From NCBI RefSeq assembly GCF_000739015.1, contig NZ_JPUG01000054.1, positions 1-46,902 of the forward strand: a DNA stretch of 46,902 bases. Reading direction: 5' to 3'. Position 1 is the stretch's first letter, and each line of letters begins with the position of its first letter. A program made the translations under genes and the position numbers. A model generated the notes under the pieces. The model was given only the letters and a program-made list of their open reading frames with translations, was not told the DNA's origin and searched no databases. Of the stretch, positions 18,666-26,958 are shown one piece after another. This DNA is from Microvirga sp. BSC39. GTDB lineage: Bacteria > Pseudomonadota > Alphaproteobacteria > Rhizobiales > Beijerinckiaceae.

Positions 18666-19154
18666 TCAGGCCTCGCGGTTGCCGGTATAGCGCGCGTAGG
18701 TCCGCTGCCCGGACGGCCCGAACAGGATCACCTCATAGGTGTCGGGCTCCATGCCCTCGACCTCCATGCCGGGCGATCCGACGGGCATGCCCGGTACGGA
18801 GAGACCCTTGCCGTCAGGCTTCTCGGCCAGGAGACGCTTGATCGCGGCCGGCGGAACATGTCCCTCGATCACATAACCGCCGATCTCCGCCGTATGGCAG
18901 GACGCCAGGGATTCGGGAACGCCGAGGCGGGTTTTCAGGCGGTTGACCTCAGGGGACTCGATAATCTCGACGTTGAAGCCTGCCGCCTGGACATGCTTGA
19001 CCCATCCGGTGCAGCAGCCGCAGTTCGGGTCCTTGGTCACCACCATCTTCGGCAGGGTCTCGGCCGCCAAGGAGGTCCGTGACGTCATGATCAGGCCGGA
19101 CGCGGCAAAGCCCGTGAGCAACCCCCGTCGGCTGATCGGCAGGTTCGAACTCAT
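18666..19154 (-). CDS. DUF411 metal-binding protein, exported
   Basis: A 162-aa protein with a twin-arginine-like leader (ISRRGLLTGF) and a DUF411 domain (PKMVVTKDPNCGCCTGWVKH, ESLASCHTAEIGGYVIEGHVP, then KGLSVPGMPVGSPGME). The CxCC site, the later Cys-His and the Met residues are likely Cu(I) ligands. DUF411 proteins commonly accompany copper-resistance genes. The ATG at 19154 has AGGAGACTTTC upstream. It is the last gene of the leftward copper-type cluster. Confidence 0.87.
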   Translation of the reverse strand: MSSNLPISRRGLLTGFAASGLIMTSRTSLAAETLPKMVVTKDPNCGCCTGWVKHVQAAGFNVEIIESPEVNRLKTRLGVPESLASCHTAEIGGYVIEGHVPPAAIKRLLAEKPDGKGLSVPGMPVGSPGMEVEGMEPDTYEVILFGPSGQRTYARYTGNREA

Positions 19155-19243
19155 GAAAGTCTCCTCCTGTGCGTCGGCCCGGATTACCGGACCAACCATG
19201 CTTGGGCCCTGCCGGATCGGCAGGGCTGTCGAGGCCGAGAGCG

Positions 19244-19543
19244 TTAGCCTTCGTCTTCCTCATCGGGATCGGTCACGTCGACCAGGAACATGATGTAGGG
19301 GCCTTCCTCCTCGTCATCATCCTCTTCGTCCTCGTCGAAGTCGGCTCCCTCGAACTCCGCCTTCTCCTCCTCGGTGGCCGGTCTGACGTTCAGGCTGGCG
19401 AAACCGTCCCAGAGGGGAGCGCCTTCGCTCTCGAGGACCTTGAGATCGTCCTTGAATTCCTCGCTCATGAGGAGTTCGCGGGCTTCTTCCTCATTCGCAT
19501 TGGTGATGGCAACAGGCTTGTCGCTGATCGTAAGCGTGAACAT
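19244..19543 (-). CDS. small acidic hypothetical protein
   Basis: A 99-aa protein with a long Asp/Glu tract (about residues 58-80) and an acidic end. The N-terminal part reads MFTLTISDKPVAITNANEEEARELL. No signal or cysteine. The acidic run could bind cations but there is no family assignment. It lies between the DUF411 and DUF305 genes on the same strand (90- and 125-nt gaps), so it may belong to the same transcript. Confidence 0.75.
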   Translation of the reverse strand: MFTLTISDKPVAITNANEEEARELLMSEEFKDDLKVLESEGAPLWDGFASLNVRPATEEEKAEFEGADFDEDEEDDDEEEGPYIMFLVDVTDPDEEDEG

Positions 19544-19668
19544 CGTTCTTCCTTTCCATTCGCCCGCAGGGGATATCCACTAACGCTTCACCCGCCTGTT
19601 CGTGGCAGCCTCCTGATACAGGGGCCGGGGAGAAAAGCCATCGCCGGCAACCTCTGACCTGGGCGTAA

Positions 19669-20052
19669 TTACTGAACGCCCTTGTTTTTGAGCCAGGCCT
19701 GCATCTCGGCGATCTCGCGCTCCTGCTCGCGGATAACGTCCTGGGCCCATTTGCGGATCTGTTCGTCCTTCGCATGCTGAAGTGCCACCTTCGCCATGTC
19801 GATCGCGCCCTGGTGATGGGGAATCATGCTGCGCACGAAGTCGATGTCGGCATTGCCGCTGAAGGCGATGTCCATGTTCTTGTGCATCGTCTCGTTCGCC
19901 TGCCTGTAGCCCTGGGTCGCAGGCGTGTCGGGCGTCCTCGCCGTCTGTGCGGGAGTGGAGTGGCCGGAATGACCGCCGTGGGCGCCCTGTGCGGCGGCAA
20001 GGGTCGGCAGGACTGCGATAGCGGTGGCAAGCGCGATGACGCGATGTTTCAT
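19669..20052 (-). CDS. DUF305 family secreted protein
   Basis: A 127-aa protein with a signal peptide ending near TLAAAQ, a His/Gly-rich linker (GAHGGHSGHS) and the DUF305 domain. Hallmarks are MHKNMDIAF, SMIPHHQGAIDMAKVAL and KWAQDVIREQEREIAEMQAWL. The family is ferritin-like helical and often found with copper or silver resistance loci; the His pair and Met residues are candidate ligands. The ATG at 20052 has AGGAGA upstream. Confidence 0.88.
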   Translation of the reverse strand: MKHRVIALATAIAVLPTLAAAQGAHGGHSGHSTPAQTARTPDTPATQGYRQANETMHKNMDIAFSGNADIDFVRSMIPHHQGAIDMAKVALQHAKDEQIRKWAQDVIREQEREIAEMQAWLKNKGVQ

Positions 20053-20082
20053 GATGGTTCTCCTGAATGATGGGTGCATGAT

Positions 20083-20577
20083 CTAGGATCGATGTCCGTG
20101 AAATGAATGCACGACGGCATGGCCCCGTCCGCGGGCAATCAGCCAGCGGTTGATCGGGAAGGCGAATGCGCCGGCGATGAGCAGAGCCACGGCAAGGCTT
20201 CCCCAGAAAAGAGGGCTGGTGAGGCCGGCATCCATCGCGCCTGGAATAACCAGCATGATCAGGTTGTCGACGAGTTCCATGATGGTGATGGAAGCCGTGT
20301 CCGCCGCAAGGGCGAGGCCCAGCGCCGTGCCGAAGGGCAGGCCGCTCCGAAGCAGGGGCAGCATGGTCAGGCCGTAGCCGAACAGGAAGGCGAGGGCGAC
20401 AGCTAGGACGATCGTCGGTGCCGTTCCCCACCCGAGGGCTGTGCCGATGACAAGGCCGAGGACCTCGCCGATGGCACAGCCTGTGAGGCAGTGGATCGTG
20501 GCGCTCAGAGCGGTGCGGTTCAACCCGTCCTTGGACGACGCGCCATGATGATGGTGAACATGAGCATCGGCAGGCAT
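20083..20577 (-). CDS. DUF4396 membrane protein with His-rich N-terminus
   Basis: A 164-aa inner-membrane protein with about four hydrophobic segments and an N-terminal DAHVHHHHGASS stretch that could bind metal. The central HCLTGCAIGEVLGLVIGTALGWG and later AADTASITIMELVDN patterns fit DUF4396. The family often neighbours copper-related genes, but transport has not been shown. The ATG at 20577 follows GAGGAGG. It starts 10 nt after the HMA stop, so the genes are co-transcribed. Confidence 0.85.
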   Translation of the reverse strand: MPADAHVHHHHGASSKDGLNRTALSATIHCLTGCAIGEVLGLVIGTALGWGTAPTIVLAVALAFLFGYGLTMLPLLRSGLPFGTALGLALAADTASITIMELVDNLIMLVIPGAMDAGLTSPLFWGSLAVALLIAGAFAFPINRWLIARGRGHAVVHSFHGHRS

Positions 20578-20587
20578 GCTGGCCTCC

Positions 20588-20800
20588 TCATGCGGCAGGG
20601 CGGGCGACGGGCTGAGCCGGGTAGCCGCCATTGCTCAGGGCTTCGAGAAGCGCGGCCTCGCTTCGCTTGGAGGCCACCTTGACGGTTCGGGCCTCCAGAT
20701 CGGCCTCAACCTGTGCCTGAGGGTCGAGGGCCTGGACCGCTCGTGTAACGGCGCGAAGGCAGCCGCCGCAATTCATACCGGGAACGTGGAAAGTATGCAT
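20588..20800 (-). CDS. heavy-metal-associated (HMA) domain copper chaperone-like protein
   Basis: A 70-aa single ferredoxin-like HMA domain with metal-binding GMNCGGC near the N-terminus (CxxC at Cys11 and Cys14) and VKVASKRSEAALLEALSNGGY. Such small proteins shuttle Cu(I) to ATPases or periplasmic partners. It is the first gene behind the CueR-type promoter, with an AAGGA ribosome binding site and a short leader of about 25 nt. No P-type ATPase or regulator gene is adjacent. Confidence 0.92.
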   Translation of the reverse strand: MHTFHVPGMNCGGCLRAVTRAVQALDPQAQVEADLEARTVKVASKRSEAALLEALSNGGYPAQPVARPAA

Positions 20801-20831
20801 GGCCGGGATCCTTTCATCTCAAGGTCCCAAG

Positions 20832-20862
20832 ATCTGTAGGGGTTCCCACGATGGTAAGGTCA
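20832..20862 (-). promoter_or_regulatory. CueR/MerR-type promoter of the copper cluster
   Basis: The minus strand shows -35 TTGACC (20857-20862), a 19-nt spacer and -10 TACAGA (20832-20837). The elongated spacer contains TTACC and GGGAA half-sites (TTACCATCGTGGGAA). MerR-family activators such as CueR/HmrR bind and untwist promoters with exactly this 19-20-nt spacing. It lies about 30 nt upstream of the HMA gene. Confidence 0.82.
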
Positions 20863-21007
20863 AGCGGGTGGGCCGGGTTTGTTCGAGAATTATCCTGAAT
20901 GAGCATAAAGGATTGGTCCGAAGCGGCTTATCTTGGGCGTATAGCTCTGCTATCGCGGGTCTGTGTACGATTGATACGGAGTAGCCGACGCCGGTCGGAG
21001 GAGAGCG

Positions 21008-21895
21008 ATGCGGATTGTAACCCATAGCGGCACGTTCCATGCCGATGACGTCTTCGCCTATTCCGTGCTGCGCGATGCCTTGGATGCGTTCGAGTTCGTC
21101 CGGACCCGCGATATGGCGCTGATCGACTCGGCCGACCTCATCTTCGATGTGGGCGGGATCTATGACCCTGCCCAGGGCCGCTACGACCACCACATGCGGG
21201 ATCTCCCGCGGCGGGAGGACGGTACACCCTACAGCTCGGTCGGCCTGATCTGGCGGGATTACGGTCGCAAGGCCCTGCCGCGGCTCGTGCCGGGAATCGG
21301 CCAGGACGTGCTGGAATCCGTCTGGCAGGACATCGACGCGACTCTCATCGTGGCCATCGATCAAGCCGACAATGGAGTTGCCACTGCAAGTCAGAGCCAT
21401 CTCGCGCTGCTGGTCGAGGCCTTCAATCCGACCTGGGACAGCGGCCAGTCCTATGACGAAGCCTTCCTCGAAGCTGCCGATTTCGCCAGAGGCATCCTGG
21501 TTCGCGCCTGCCGGCAGGCGCATGCGGAGGCTCAGGCTCTCTCCCTCGTGATGGCGGCGGCCCGGAGGGCGCGGGATGCCCGTGTGATCGTTCTCGACCG
21601 CAAGCTGCCATGGGAGAAGGCGGTTTTTGAAGGCGGCCTGAGCGATCTCCTCTTCGTCATCTACCCGAACGAAGATCTGACCGCCTGGTACTGCCGCACG
21701 GTTCCGCCCGAGCCGAGCTCCTTCGGCCAGCGCCTGTCCCTGCCCGAATCCTGGCGCGGCCTGCAGGAGACGGAGTTCTCGAGAGCCGCCGGAATCGACG
21801 ACGGTGTGTTCTGCCACCCTGGCGGGTTCATCTGTGGGGCGCGCTCCCAGGAATCGGCGGTGCGTCTCGCGGAGAAAGCCATCGCCGGAGGCTGA
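21008..21895 (+). CDS. MYG1 family (DHH-like) hydrolase
   Basis: A 295-aa protein of the MYG1/UPF0160 family. Typical motifs are THSGTFHADDVFAYSVL near the N-terminus, FDVGGIYDPAQGRYDHH (DHH-like metal site), AIDQADNG, and a C-terminal PGGFICGARSQESAV. MYG1 is related to DHH/DHHA1 phosphoesterases, and the eukaryotic member is reported as a 3'-5' RNA exonuclease. The bacterial role is unknown. The ATG at 21008 has GGAGGAGAG upstream. It is followed 3 nt later by the HDAC-like gene. Confidence 0.9.
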   Translation: MRIVTHSGTFHADDVFAYSVLRDALDAFEFVRTRDMALIDSADLIFDVGGIYDPAQGRYDHHMRDLPRREDGTPYSSVGLIWRDYGRKALPRLVPGIGQDVLESVWQDIDATLIVAIDQADNGVATASQSHLALLVEAFNPTWDSGQSYDEAFLEAADFARGILVRACRQAHAEAQALSLVMAAARRARDARVIVLDRKLPWEKAVFEGGLSDLLFVIYPNEDLTAWYCRTVPPEPSSFGQRLSLPESWRGLQETEFSRAAGIDDGVFCHPGGFICGARSQESAVRLAEKAIAGG

Positions 21896-21898
21896 GTC

Positions 21899-22813
21899 AT
21901 GAAGCAGGTGCCTATCGTCTCCCACACGGCATATGTGGCATCGCTCCCCGACGATCATCGGTTCCCGATGCTGAAATATGGGCGTCTGGCCGAAGTGCTG
22001 GCGGATAAGGGCCTTGCTCCCAATGGCTTTGTCGTGCCGGGGGAGGCCTCTGCGGAACTGATCGCGCTGGCTCATGAGCGGGCTTATGTGGATCAGGTCT
22101 TCGCCTGCTCGGTGCCGCGCGAGATCGAGCGGCGCATCGGCCTGCCGGTGAGCGAAAGCGTCGTTCGCCGCGCCAGGGCATCTGCCGCCGGGACGCTGCT
22201 TGCGGCCCGCCTTGCGCTCCAGCATGGGCTCGCCGGCAGCACGGCCGGAGGCTCCCATCACGGGCAAAGGGAAACCGGAGCGGGCTTCTGCGTCTTCAAC
22301 GATGTCGCCATCGCGGCCAAGGCGCTGAGGACGGAGCGCACGATCCAGCGCGCCCTCGTGGTCGATCTCGATGTCCACCAGGGCGACGGCACGGCGGATT
22401 GCCTGCGCGACGAGCCGGATCTCTTCACCTTCTCCATGCATGCGGAGAAGAACTATCCCGTGCGCAAGATCCCGAGCGACCTGGACATCGGCCTGCCGGA
22501 CCACATGGAGGACGATGCCTATCTGGAGGTGCTCCAAGCCCATCTGCCGCGCCTTCTCGACGCAATCGAGCCGGAGCTTGTCTTTCTGAACGCGGGCGTC
22601 GACCCGCATCACGACGACAAGCTGGGACGGCTCAACCTCACTGACGAGGGCCTGCGCCGACGGGACGCTTATGTGATCGAGCAGGCGCGCAGCCGTGGCA
22701 TTCCCATGGTCACCGTCATCGGCGGCGGATATTCCACGGACATCGATACTCTGGCCAAGCGGCACGCGATCGCGTTCGAGGCGATGGCCGCGTGGCACGA
22801 GGCAAACGGGTGA
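21899..22813 (+). CDS. histone deacetylase-like amidohydrolase (class II type)
   Basis: A 304-aa arginase/deacetylase-fold enzyme, likely Zn-dependent, acting on acetylated small molecules or lysines. It contains TAGGSHHGQRETGAGFCVFNDVAIA (catalytic His pair), LVVDLDVHQGDGTA (Asp/His ligands), LNAGVDPHHDDKLGRL and IGGGYSTD. The start is 3 nt after the MYG1 stop, a tight operon. The bacterial substrate is not evident. Confidence 0.92.
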   Translation: MKQVPIVSHTAYVASLPDDHRFPMLKYGRLAEVLADKGLAPNGFVVPGEASAELIALAHERAYVDQVFACSVPREIERRIGLPVSESVVRRARASAAGTLLAARLALQHGLAGSTAGGSHHGQRETGAGFCVFNDVAIAAKALRTERTIQRALVVDLDVHQGDGTADCLRDEPDLFTFSMHAEKNYPVRKIPSDLDIGLPDHMEDDAYLEVLQAHLPRLLDAIEPELVFLNAGVDPHHDDKLGRLNLTDEGLRRRDAYVIEQARSRGIPMVTVIGGGYSTDIDTLAKRHAIAFEAMAAWHEANG

Positions 22814-22816
22814 TCC

Positions 22817-23749
22817 TCACGCCTGAGAGCGGGCGAGGGATGCAGCCAGCCGTGCGGCGAGCGCGGCATTGTTCTTGACCAAGGCGATGTTGGTGGCGAG
22901 GCTTCGCCCGCCAGTCCTCTCGAACAGCCTGGACAGCAGGAAGGGCGTCACGGCCTTCCCGGAAACACCGCGCGCCTTCGCTTCCGCGATTGCCGCCTCG
23001 ATGAAGGCGCTCATTTCGCTGGCCGGGATCTCGTCGGCGCTTGGAACGGGGTTGGCCACGAGAACACCCCCGCCGAGGCCGAGGGCCTCCTTGGTGCGGA
23101 TCAGGTCGGCGATGGCCTCAGGGGTGTCGAGGCGCAGGGGAACGGGCAACTCGCTCGTGCGGCTCCAGAAGGCCGGGAAGCGGTCCGTCCCGTAGCCGAT
23201 CACAGGCACCCCGCGTGTTTCGAGGTATTCGAGCGTGCGCGGCAGGTCGAGGATGGCTTTCGCCCCGGCGCAGATCACCGCCACGGGCGTGCGGGCGAGT
23301 TCGTCGAGATCGGCCGAGATGTCCATGGTTGCCTCGACACCCTGGTGGACGCCGCCGATGCCTCCCGTGGCAAAGACCCGGATGCCGGCGAGATGGGCGC
23401 AGATCATGGTGGCGGCAACGGTCGTCGCGCCATGCCGCCTGGAAGCCACCGCATAGGGCAGGTCGGCCCGGCTCAGCTTCATCACGTCCTTGGCGGTTCC
23501 GAGCCAGTCGAGTTCCGTGTCCGACAGCCCGATCTTGATGCGTCCCTCGATGATCGCGATGGTTGCCGGCACGGCGCCGTTCTCGTGCACCACCGCTTCC
23601 ACTTCGCGCGCCGTTGCTACGTTCTGGGGGTGGGGCATGCCGTGGGTGATGATGGTGGATTCAAGCGCCACAACGGCCTCGCCCGCTGCGAGAGCCGACT
23701 TCACCTTGGGAGCGATGTCGATGAAGCGGCCGGCGTTGTCGTGGTTCAT
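22817..23749 (-). CDS. psuG: pseudouridine-5'-phosphate glycosidase
   Basis: A 310-aa enzyme that cleaves pseudouridine 5'-phosphate to uracil and ribose 5-phosphate. Conserved stretches include ALESTIITHGMPHPQN, VPATIAIIEGRIKIGL, HGATTVAATM, ATGGIGGVHQG, VICAGAKAILD and NPVPSADEIP. Length and motif order match PsuG. Its start overlaps the end of the kinase gene by 4 nt (ATGA), so the pair is translationally coupled. Confidence 0.94.
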   Translation of the reverse strand: MNHDNAGRFIDIAPKVKSALAAGEAVVALESTIITHGMPHPQNVATAREVEAVVHENGAVPATIAIIEGRIKIGLSDTELDWLGTAKDVMKLSRADLPYAVASRRHGATTVAATMICAHLAGIRVFATGGIGGVHQGVEATMDISADLDELARTPVAVICAGAKAILDLPRTLEYLETRGVPVIGYGTDRFPAFWSRTSELPVPLRLDTPEAIADLIRTKEALGLGGGVLVANPVPSADEIPASEMSAFIEAAIAEAKARGVSGKAVTPFLLSRLFERTGGRSLATNIALVKNNAALAARLAASLARSQA

Positions 23750-24699
23750 GAGGGCTCCCGTTCCAAAGTCGTATTCGCTCTAAGGGACAAAGTGGCTTCC
23801 AGCAAGGCGAAGGACAGGTCAGGCCGTACGCTCGCCGTGCTTTCCACCGTCAGCGCTGCAGCCGCAGCGCCGAGGCGGGCGGCCTCCGCGAGAGAGCGGC
23901 CCTTCAGCAGCGCCACGAGAGTGGCGGCGATCAGGGCGTCTCCCGCTCCTGTTGCATCGACGATCTTCGCACCGACGGCGCCGATCCGATGGATGCCTGA
24001 TCGATCCGCCACGATGAGACCGGCTTCGCCGAGGGTCAGGACGATACGCTCGGCTCCACAGGCACGAAGTCGCGCGGCTGCCTTCTCTGGAGAGGCCTCG
24101 GGCTCGCTGAGATAAGCGCGAGCCTCGTCGAGGTTGAGGAACAGCAATCCGACACCGGTCAGGTCTCGTGGCAGGCGTGCGACCTTTGGGGTCGAAACGG
24201 CGTCGATGGCCAATGTGAGCGACTGGCGGCGAGCGGTGTCGACGAGGGCGTGCAGGGTCTCGGACGGCAGGTTGCAATCGGCAAAGAGCCAAGCCGTCTG
24301 AAAATCAGGCTCCATATTGTGCAGCAGGGCTGGGGTCAGCCCATCGAAGATCGCCATGTTGGCCAAGCCGAGGGCCAACTCGCCATCGGGCTGCAGGACG
24401 GCCACATACTCCGCCGTGGCATGCTCATCCGAGAACGACATGGATCGCGTATCAATGCCGAGGCCTTGGAGGTCTTCGAGCAGGGCGCGTCCGTTCTCGT
24501 CCTCGCCGAGGATAGAGGCCAGCGAGACCGTCAGGCCGAGCCGGGCAATGTTCTCCGCAACGTTGCGTGCCACGCCGCCGAAGGAGCGCTCGGTGTGAAC
24601 GGGATTGGAGGTTCCGGGCCGAAGCGCATCCAACGCCCGGTACTTCCGGTCGACGGCCGCGCCACCGATGCAGAACACCCTGCTGATACCCGTCTCCAT
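23746..24699 (-). CDS. psuK: PfkB-family kinase, probable pseudouridine kinase
   Basis: A 317-aa ribokinase-like kinase with FCIGGAAVDRKYRAL at the N-terminus, GGVARNVAENIARLG near 45 and the signature DATGAGDALIAATLVALL with the catalytic Asp near 250. PfkB kinases coupled to PsuG phosphorylate pseudouridine at O5'. The substrate call therefore rests on the 4-nt overlap with psuG. No pseudouridine transporter is visible nearby. Confidence 0.9.
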   Translation of the reverse strand: METGISRVFCIGGAAVDRKYRALDALRPGTSNPVHTERSFGGVARNVAENIARLGLTVSLASILGEDENGRALLEDLQGLGIDTRSMSFSDEHATAEYVAVLQPDGELALGLANMAIFDGLTPALLHNMEPDFQTAWLFADCNLPSETLHALVDTARRQSLTLAIDAVSTPKVARLPRDLTGVGLLFLNLDEARAYLSEPEASPEKAAARLRACGAERIVLTLGEAGLIVADRSGIHRIGAVGAKIVDATGAGDALIAATLVALLKGRSLAEAARLGAAAAALTVESTASVRPDLSFALLEATLSLRANTTLEREPS

Positions 24700-24775
24700 G
24701 CCTCGTCCTCGTTCCTATTGCTCGTGCCCGGCAGACCATATGCCGAATGACCGTCAGGGCTGCAACGACAGAGAG

Positions 24776-26236
24776 TTATGGGGCAGGGGCGGATCCCAGG
24801 CTCACACGTCCTTCTCCGAAGGCAAGCGGCACGGCGAGCAGGGCGCGGAACTTCTTGTAGCCAGTCTCGCCAGGGAAGAAGGCATGAAGGAAAAGCCAGG
24901 GTGCTCCATCAGGGCCTAGAGCAACGGAGGGATGGCCCGGGCCAAGCCATTCCGCCGATGAGCGCAGGAGCGGCTGCTCCATCTTCCGGTAGGGACCGAG
25001 AGGGGAATCCGCAACCGCAACGCCGGTGCCGTATTCCGGCGTCGAGAAATCATTGCCCGAGTAGAACATGTGGAAGGATCCTTCATGCTCCAGGACCCAG
25101 ATGCCCTCGATCAGATGCGCCTCCCAGGCCTGATCGTTCTCGAGCACGACCGTCCTCTCACCCATGAGGCGACGCGTGCTGGGATCGAACTCCTGGGCAA
25201 AGACGGGCGTGCGAAGCGCCGCGAGAATGTTGCGGACAGGCTCTGCGATCCCTTCGGAAGCATCACCCGAGAGCAAAGCCTGAAGCCGCTGCCGGAAGCC
25301 CGCGAAATCCTCCACGACCGCCTCGATCAGTACCTGCTGCACGAGAAACCGCTCCATGGGTTCCAGCGCCTCCACCCAGGGCCAGAGCGTGAGCGCCAGC
25401 GATGCCGTGCGCTGATCTTCGGGCAATGGGAACAGCGATGCGACGTGGTTTGGGTGCTCGTGCAGGAAGGCGCTCAGCAGCGCCGGCCACACATCGTTCG
25501 AATCCTCCTTCCAGAACAGGAACGTGCGACCATCCCGTGTCACGAAGAGATGAGGGTCGATCACGCCGCCGCCGACAAGAGGCGCGTCGTCACTCTCGAA
25601 CGGCCCCTCCGGCCGGGAGGACCATGCAAGTCCGATAGCCAACGATCCATCCTTTTGCCGCGCAGTGAAGCAGACGAGACAGCCTTCGCCGACGAGATGC
25701 ATTTCCGGCGCCCAGTAGTCGCTGACATTCAGCCCGTCCGCCGCCCAGGACGGCTTCCGTCCTTCCGGGAAGACGAAGCCCACGGGCTCCCATGATTCCA
25801 AGGTTCGCGAGCGGAGGATCGGAAAGGAGTTCGGCGCGTCGTTGGAGGTGGCAAACAGATAATACCAGTCCCCGTCCCCCGTGCGCTGCGCCGGAACGAA
25901 GGTGACGGCCGGATCGCCATAGCCATACCAGATTTCAGGCGAGATGTTCCTGTCGAGGAGAACCCGATAGGGCGCTTCGAAGGTCGGTGCCACGCTCTCC
26001 TGGCGGGTGCGGGGAAGACGGGTGCCGAAGTCGCGGGCGATCCTCTCGAAAAGGTCGAGGTAATCGCTCTGCTCCCGCCCGCACAGCTCGTAGCGGCGGC
26101 TAGTTTGCGCTCCCGTTGCATCGGTCCCTGTGATTTCATAGGCCTGTCCAGCGGCTCCCGGGGTGAGGCGAATGGTGAACGAGAAGGGCGCTGCGGGTGA
26201 GGTCTCGAGGATCATATCAGACCCAGCGCTGTTCAT
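24776..26236 (-). CDS. GH43-like five-bladed propeller glycosidase with a helical insertion
   Basis: A 486-aa protein. About 90 N-terminal residues form an unassigned region. A GH43/GH32-type beta-propeller follows with candidate catalytic residues: Asp108 in YGYGDPAV (base), Asp227 in GGVIDPHLF (pKa modulator) and Glu377 in HLIEGIW (acid). SDYWAPEMH and HMFYSGNDF fit the family. Between FLFWKEDSNDVWP and TPVFAQEFD lies an extra helical block of about 90 residues (roughly 251-342) not expected in the fold. No signal peptide is seen, so the enzyme may be cytosolic. GH43 enzymes act on arabinans or xylans; the substrate here is unknown. Confidence 0.8.
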   Translation of the reverse strand: MNSAGSDMILETSPAAPFSFTIRLTPGAAGQAYEITGTDATGAQTSRRYELCGREQSDYLDLFERIARDFGTRLPRTRQESVAPTFEAPYRVLLDRNISPEIWYGYGDPAVTFVPAQRTGDGDWYYLFATSNDAPNSFPILRSRTLESWEPVGFVFPEGRKPSWAADGLNVSDYWAPEMHLVGEGCLVCFTARQKDGSLAIGLAWSSRPEGPFESDDAPLVGGGVIDPHLFVTRDGRTFLFWKEDSNDVWPALLSAFLHEHPNHVASLFPLPEDQRTASLALTLWPWVEALEPMERFLVQQVLIEAVVEDFAGFRQRLQALLSGDASEGIAEPVRNILAALRTPVFAQEFDPSTRRLMGERTVVLENDQAWEAHLIEGIWVLEHEGSFHMFYSGNDFSTPEYGTGVAVADSPLGPYRKMEQPLLRSSAEWLGPGHPSVALGPDGAPWLFLHAFFPGETGYKKFRALLAVPLAFGEGRVSLGSAPAP

Positions 26237-26476
26237 AGGTTTCTCCTGGCAGTATCAGGCCGACGGTGTCGCCCACAGTTACCGGCTTCGGGAGGAAGGC
26301 CGGGCATATGCCCGTCAAGGCGAGAGGCAATCGGGAGTTCCCGCATGGGTGGCATGGCTCCCCGTCGCCCGCAGTGCAGAACCGGACCGGCAGCGGAGAT
26401 TACCGGTTTGCGCTGGATCAAAGCGCGGGATGCTTCCTCTCTCGTAGTCTTCCTCCGGAACATGGAGGAAGCGACC

Positions 26477-26872
26477 ATGGGTTTGGGTACGACGATCAAG
26501 CGATGGCAGGCGAGCTGGGCGCAGGCTCACGAACTCGACGCTCTCGACAAGGACCAACGGGAAGCGCTGGCCCGTGACATCGGGATATCGGCGGAGATGC
26601 TGTCCACCCTCGTGGCGCGGGGTCCCGATGCTGCGGCCGAGTTGCCGCGCCTCATGGAGGCCTTGTCCCTCGATGCCGAGCGGGTTCGCGAGATCCATGC
26701 CGCTCTCATGCGCGACATGAGCGTCACCTGCTCGGGATGCACGACAGCGGTCCGATGCAGGGACGATCTTGCCCGCGGGCGGGCTCCGGCTCATTTCGCG
26801 GAGTACTGCCCGAACGCCGAGACCCTGCAGGAACTGGAGTGCGAGCGGATCGTGACGGCCGCGCGTCCGTGA
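26477..26872 (+). CDS. DUF6455 family cysteine-containing protein
   Basis: A 131-aa protein. The N-terminal helix region (WAQAHELDALDKDQREALARDIGIS) is followed by LVARGPDAAAELPRLMEAL. A cysteine cluster comes last (VTCSGCTTAVRCRDDLARG ... HFAEYCPNAETL), which may bind zinc or a redox cofactor. The pattern fits DUF6455, an uncharacterised family. The ATG at 26477 is preferred because GGAGGAA lies 6 nt upstream; ATG 26462 is the alternative. Confidence 0.82.
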   Translation: MGLGTTIKRWQASWAQAHELDALDKDQREALARDIGISAEMLSTLVARGPDAAAELPRLMEALSLDAERVREIHAALMRDMSVTCSGCTTAVRCRDDLARGRAPAHFAEYCPNAETLQELECERIVTAARP

Positions 26873-26958
26873 GCGGCTGAAGGCCTTTTTCCAGTTTTGA
26901 ACCCGAGCGTCCGCCATCGGTTAACCCGTCTGGATCAACCGATGGAGAGGGCTGCGGC

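Noticed and set aside
20819..22798. 659-aa open frame on the minus strand opposite MYG1 and the HDAC-like gene
   Set aside because: Both opposite-strand genes are clear family members in tight operon order; the long frame is a GC-codon shadow and runs through the CueR-type promoter.
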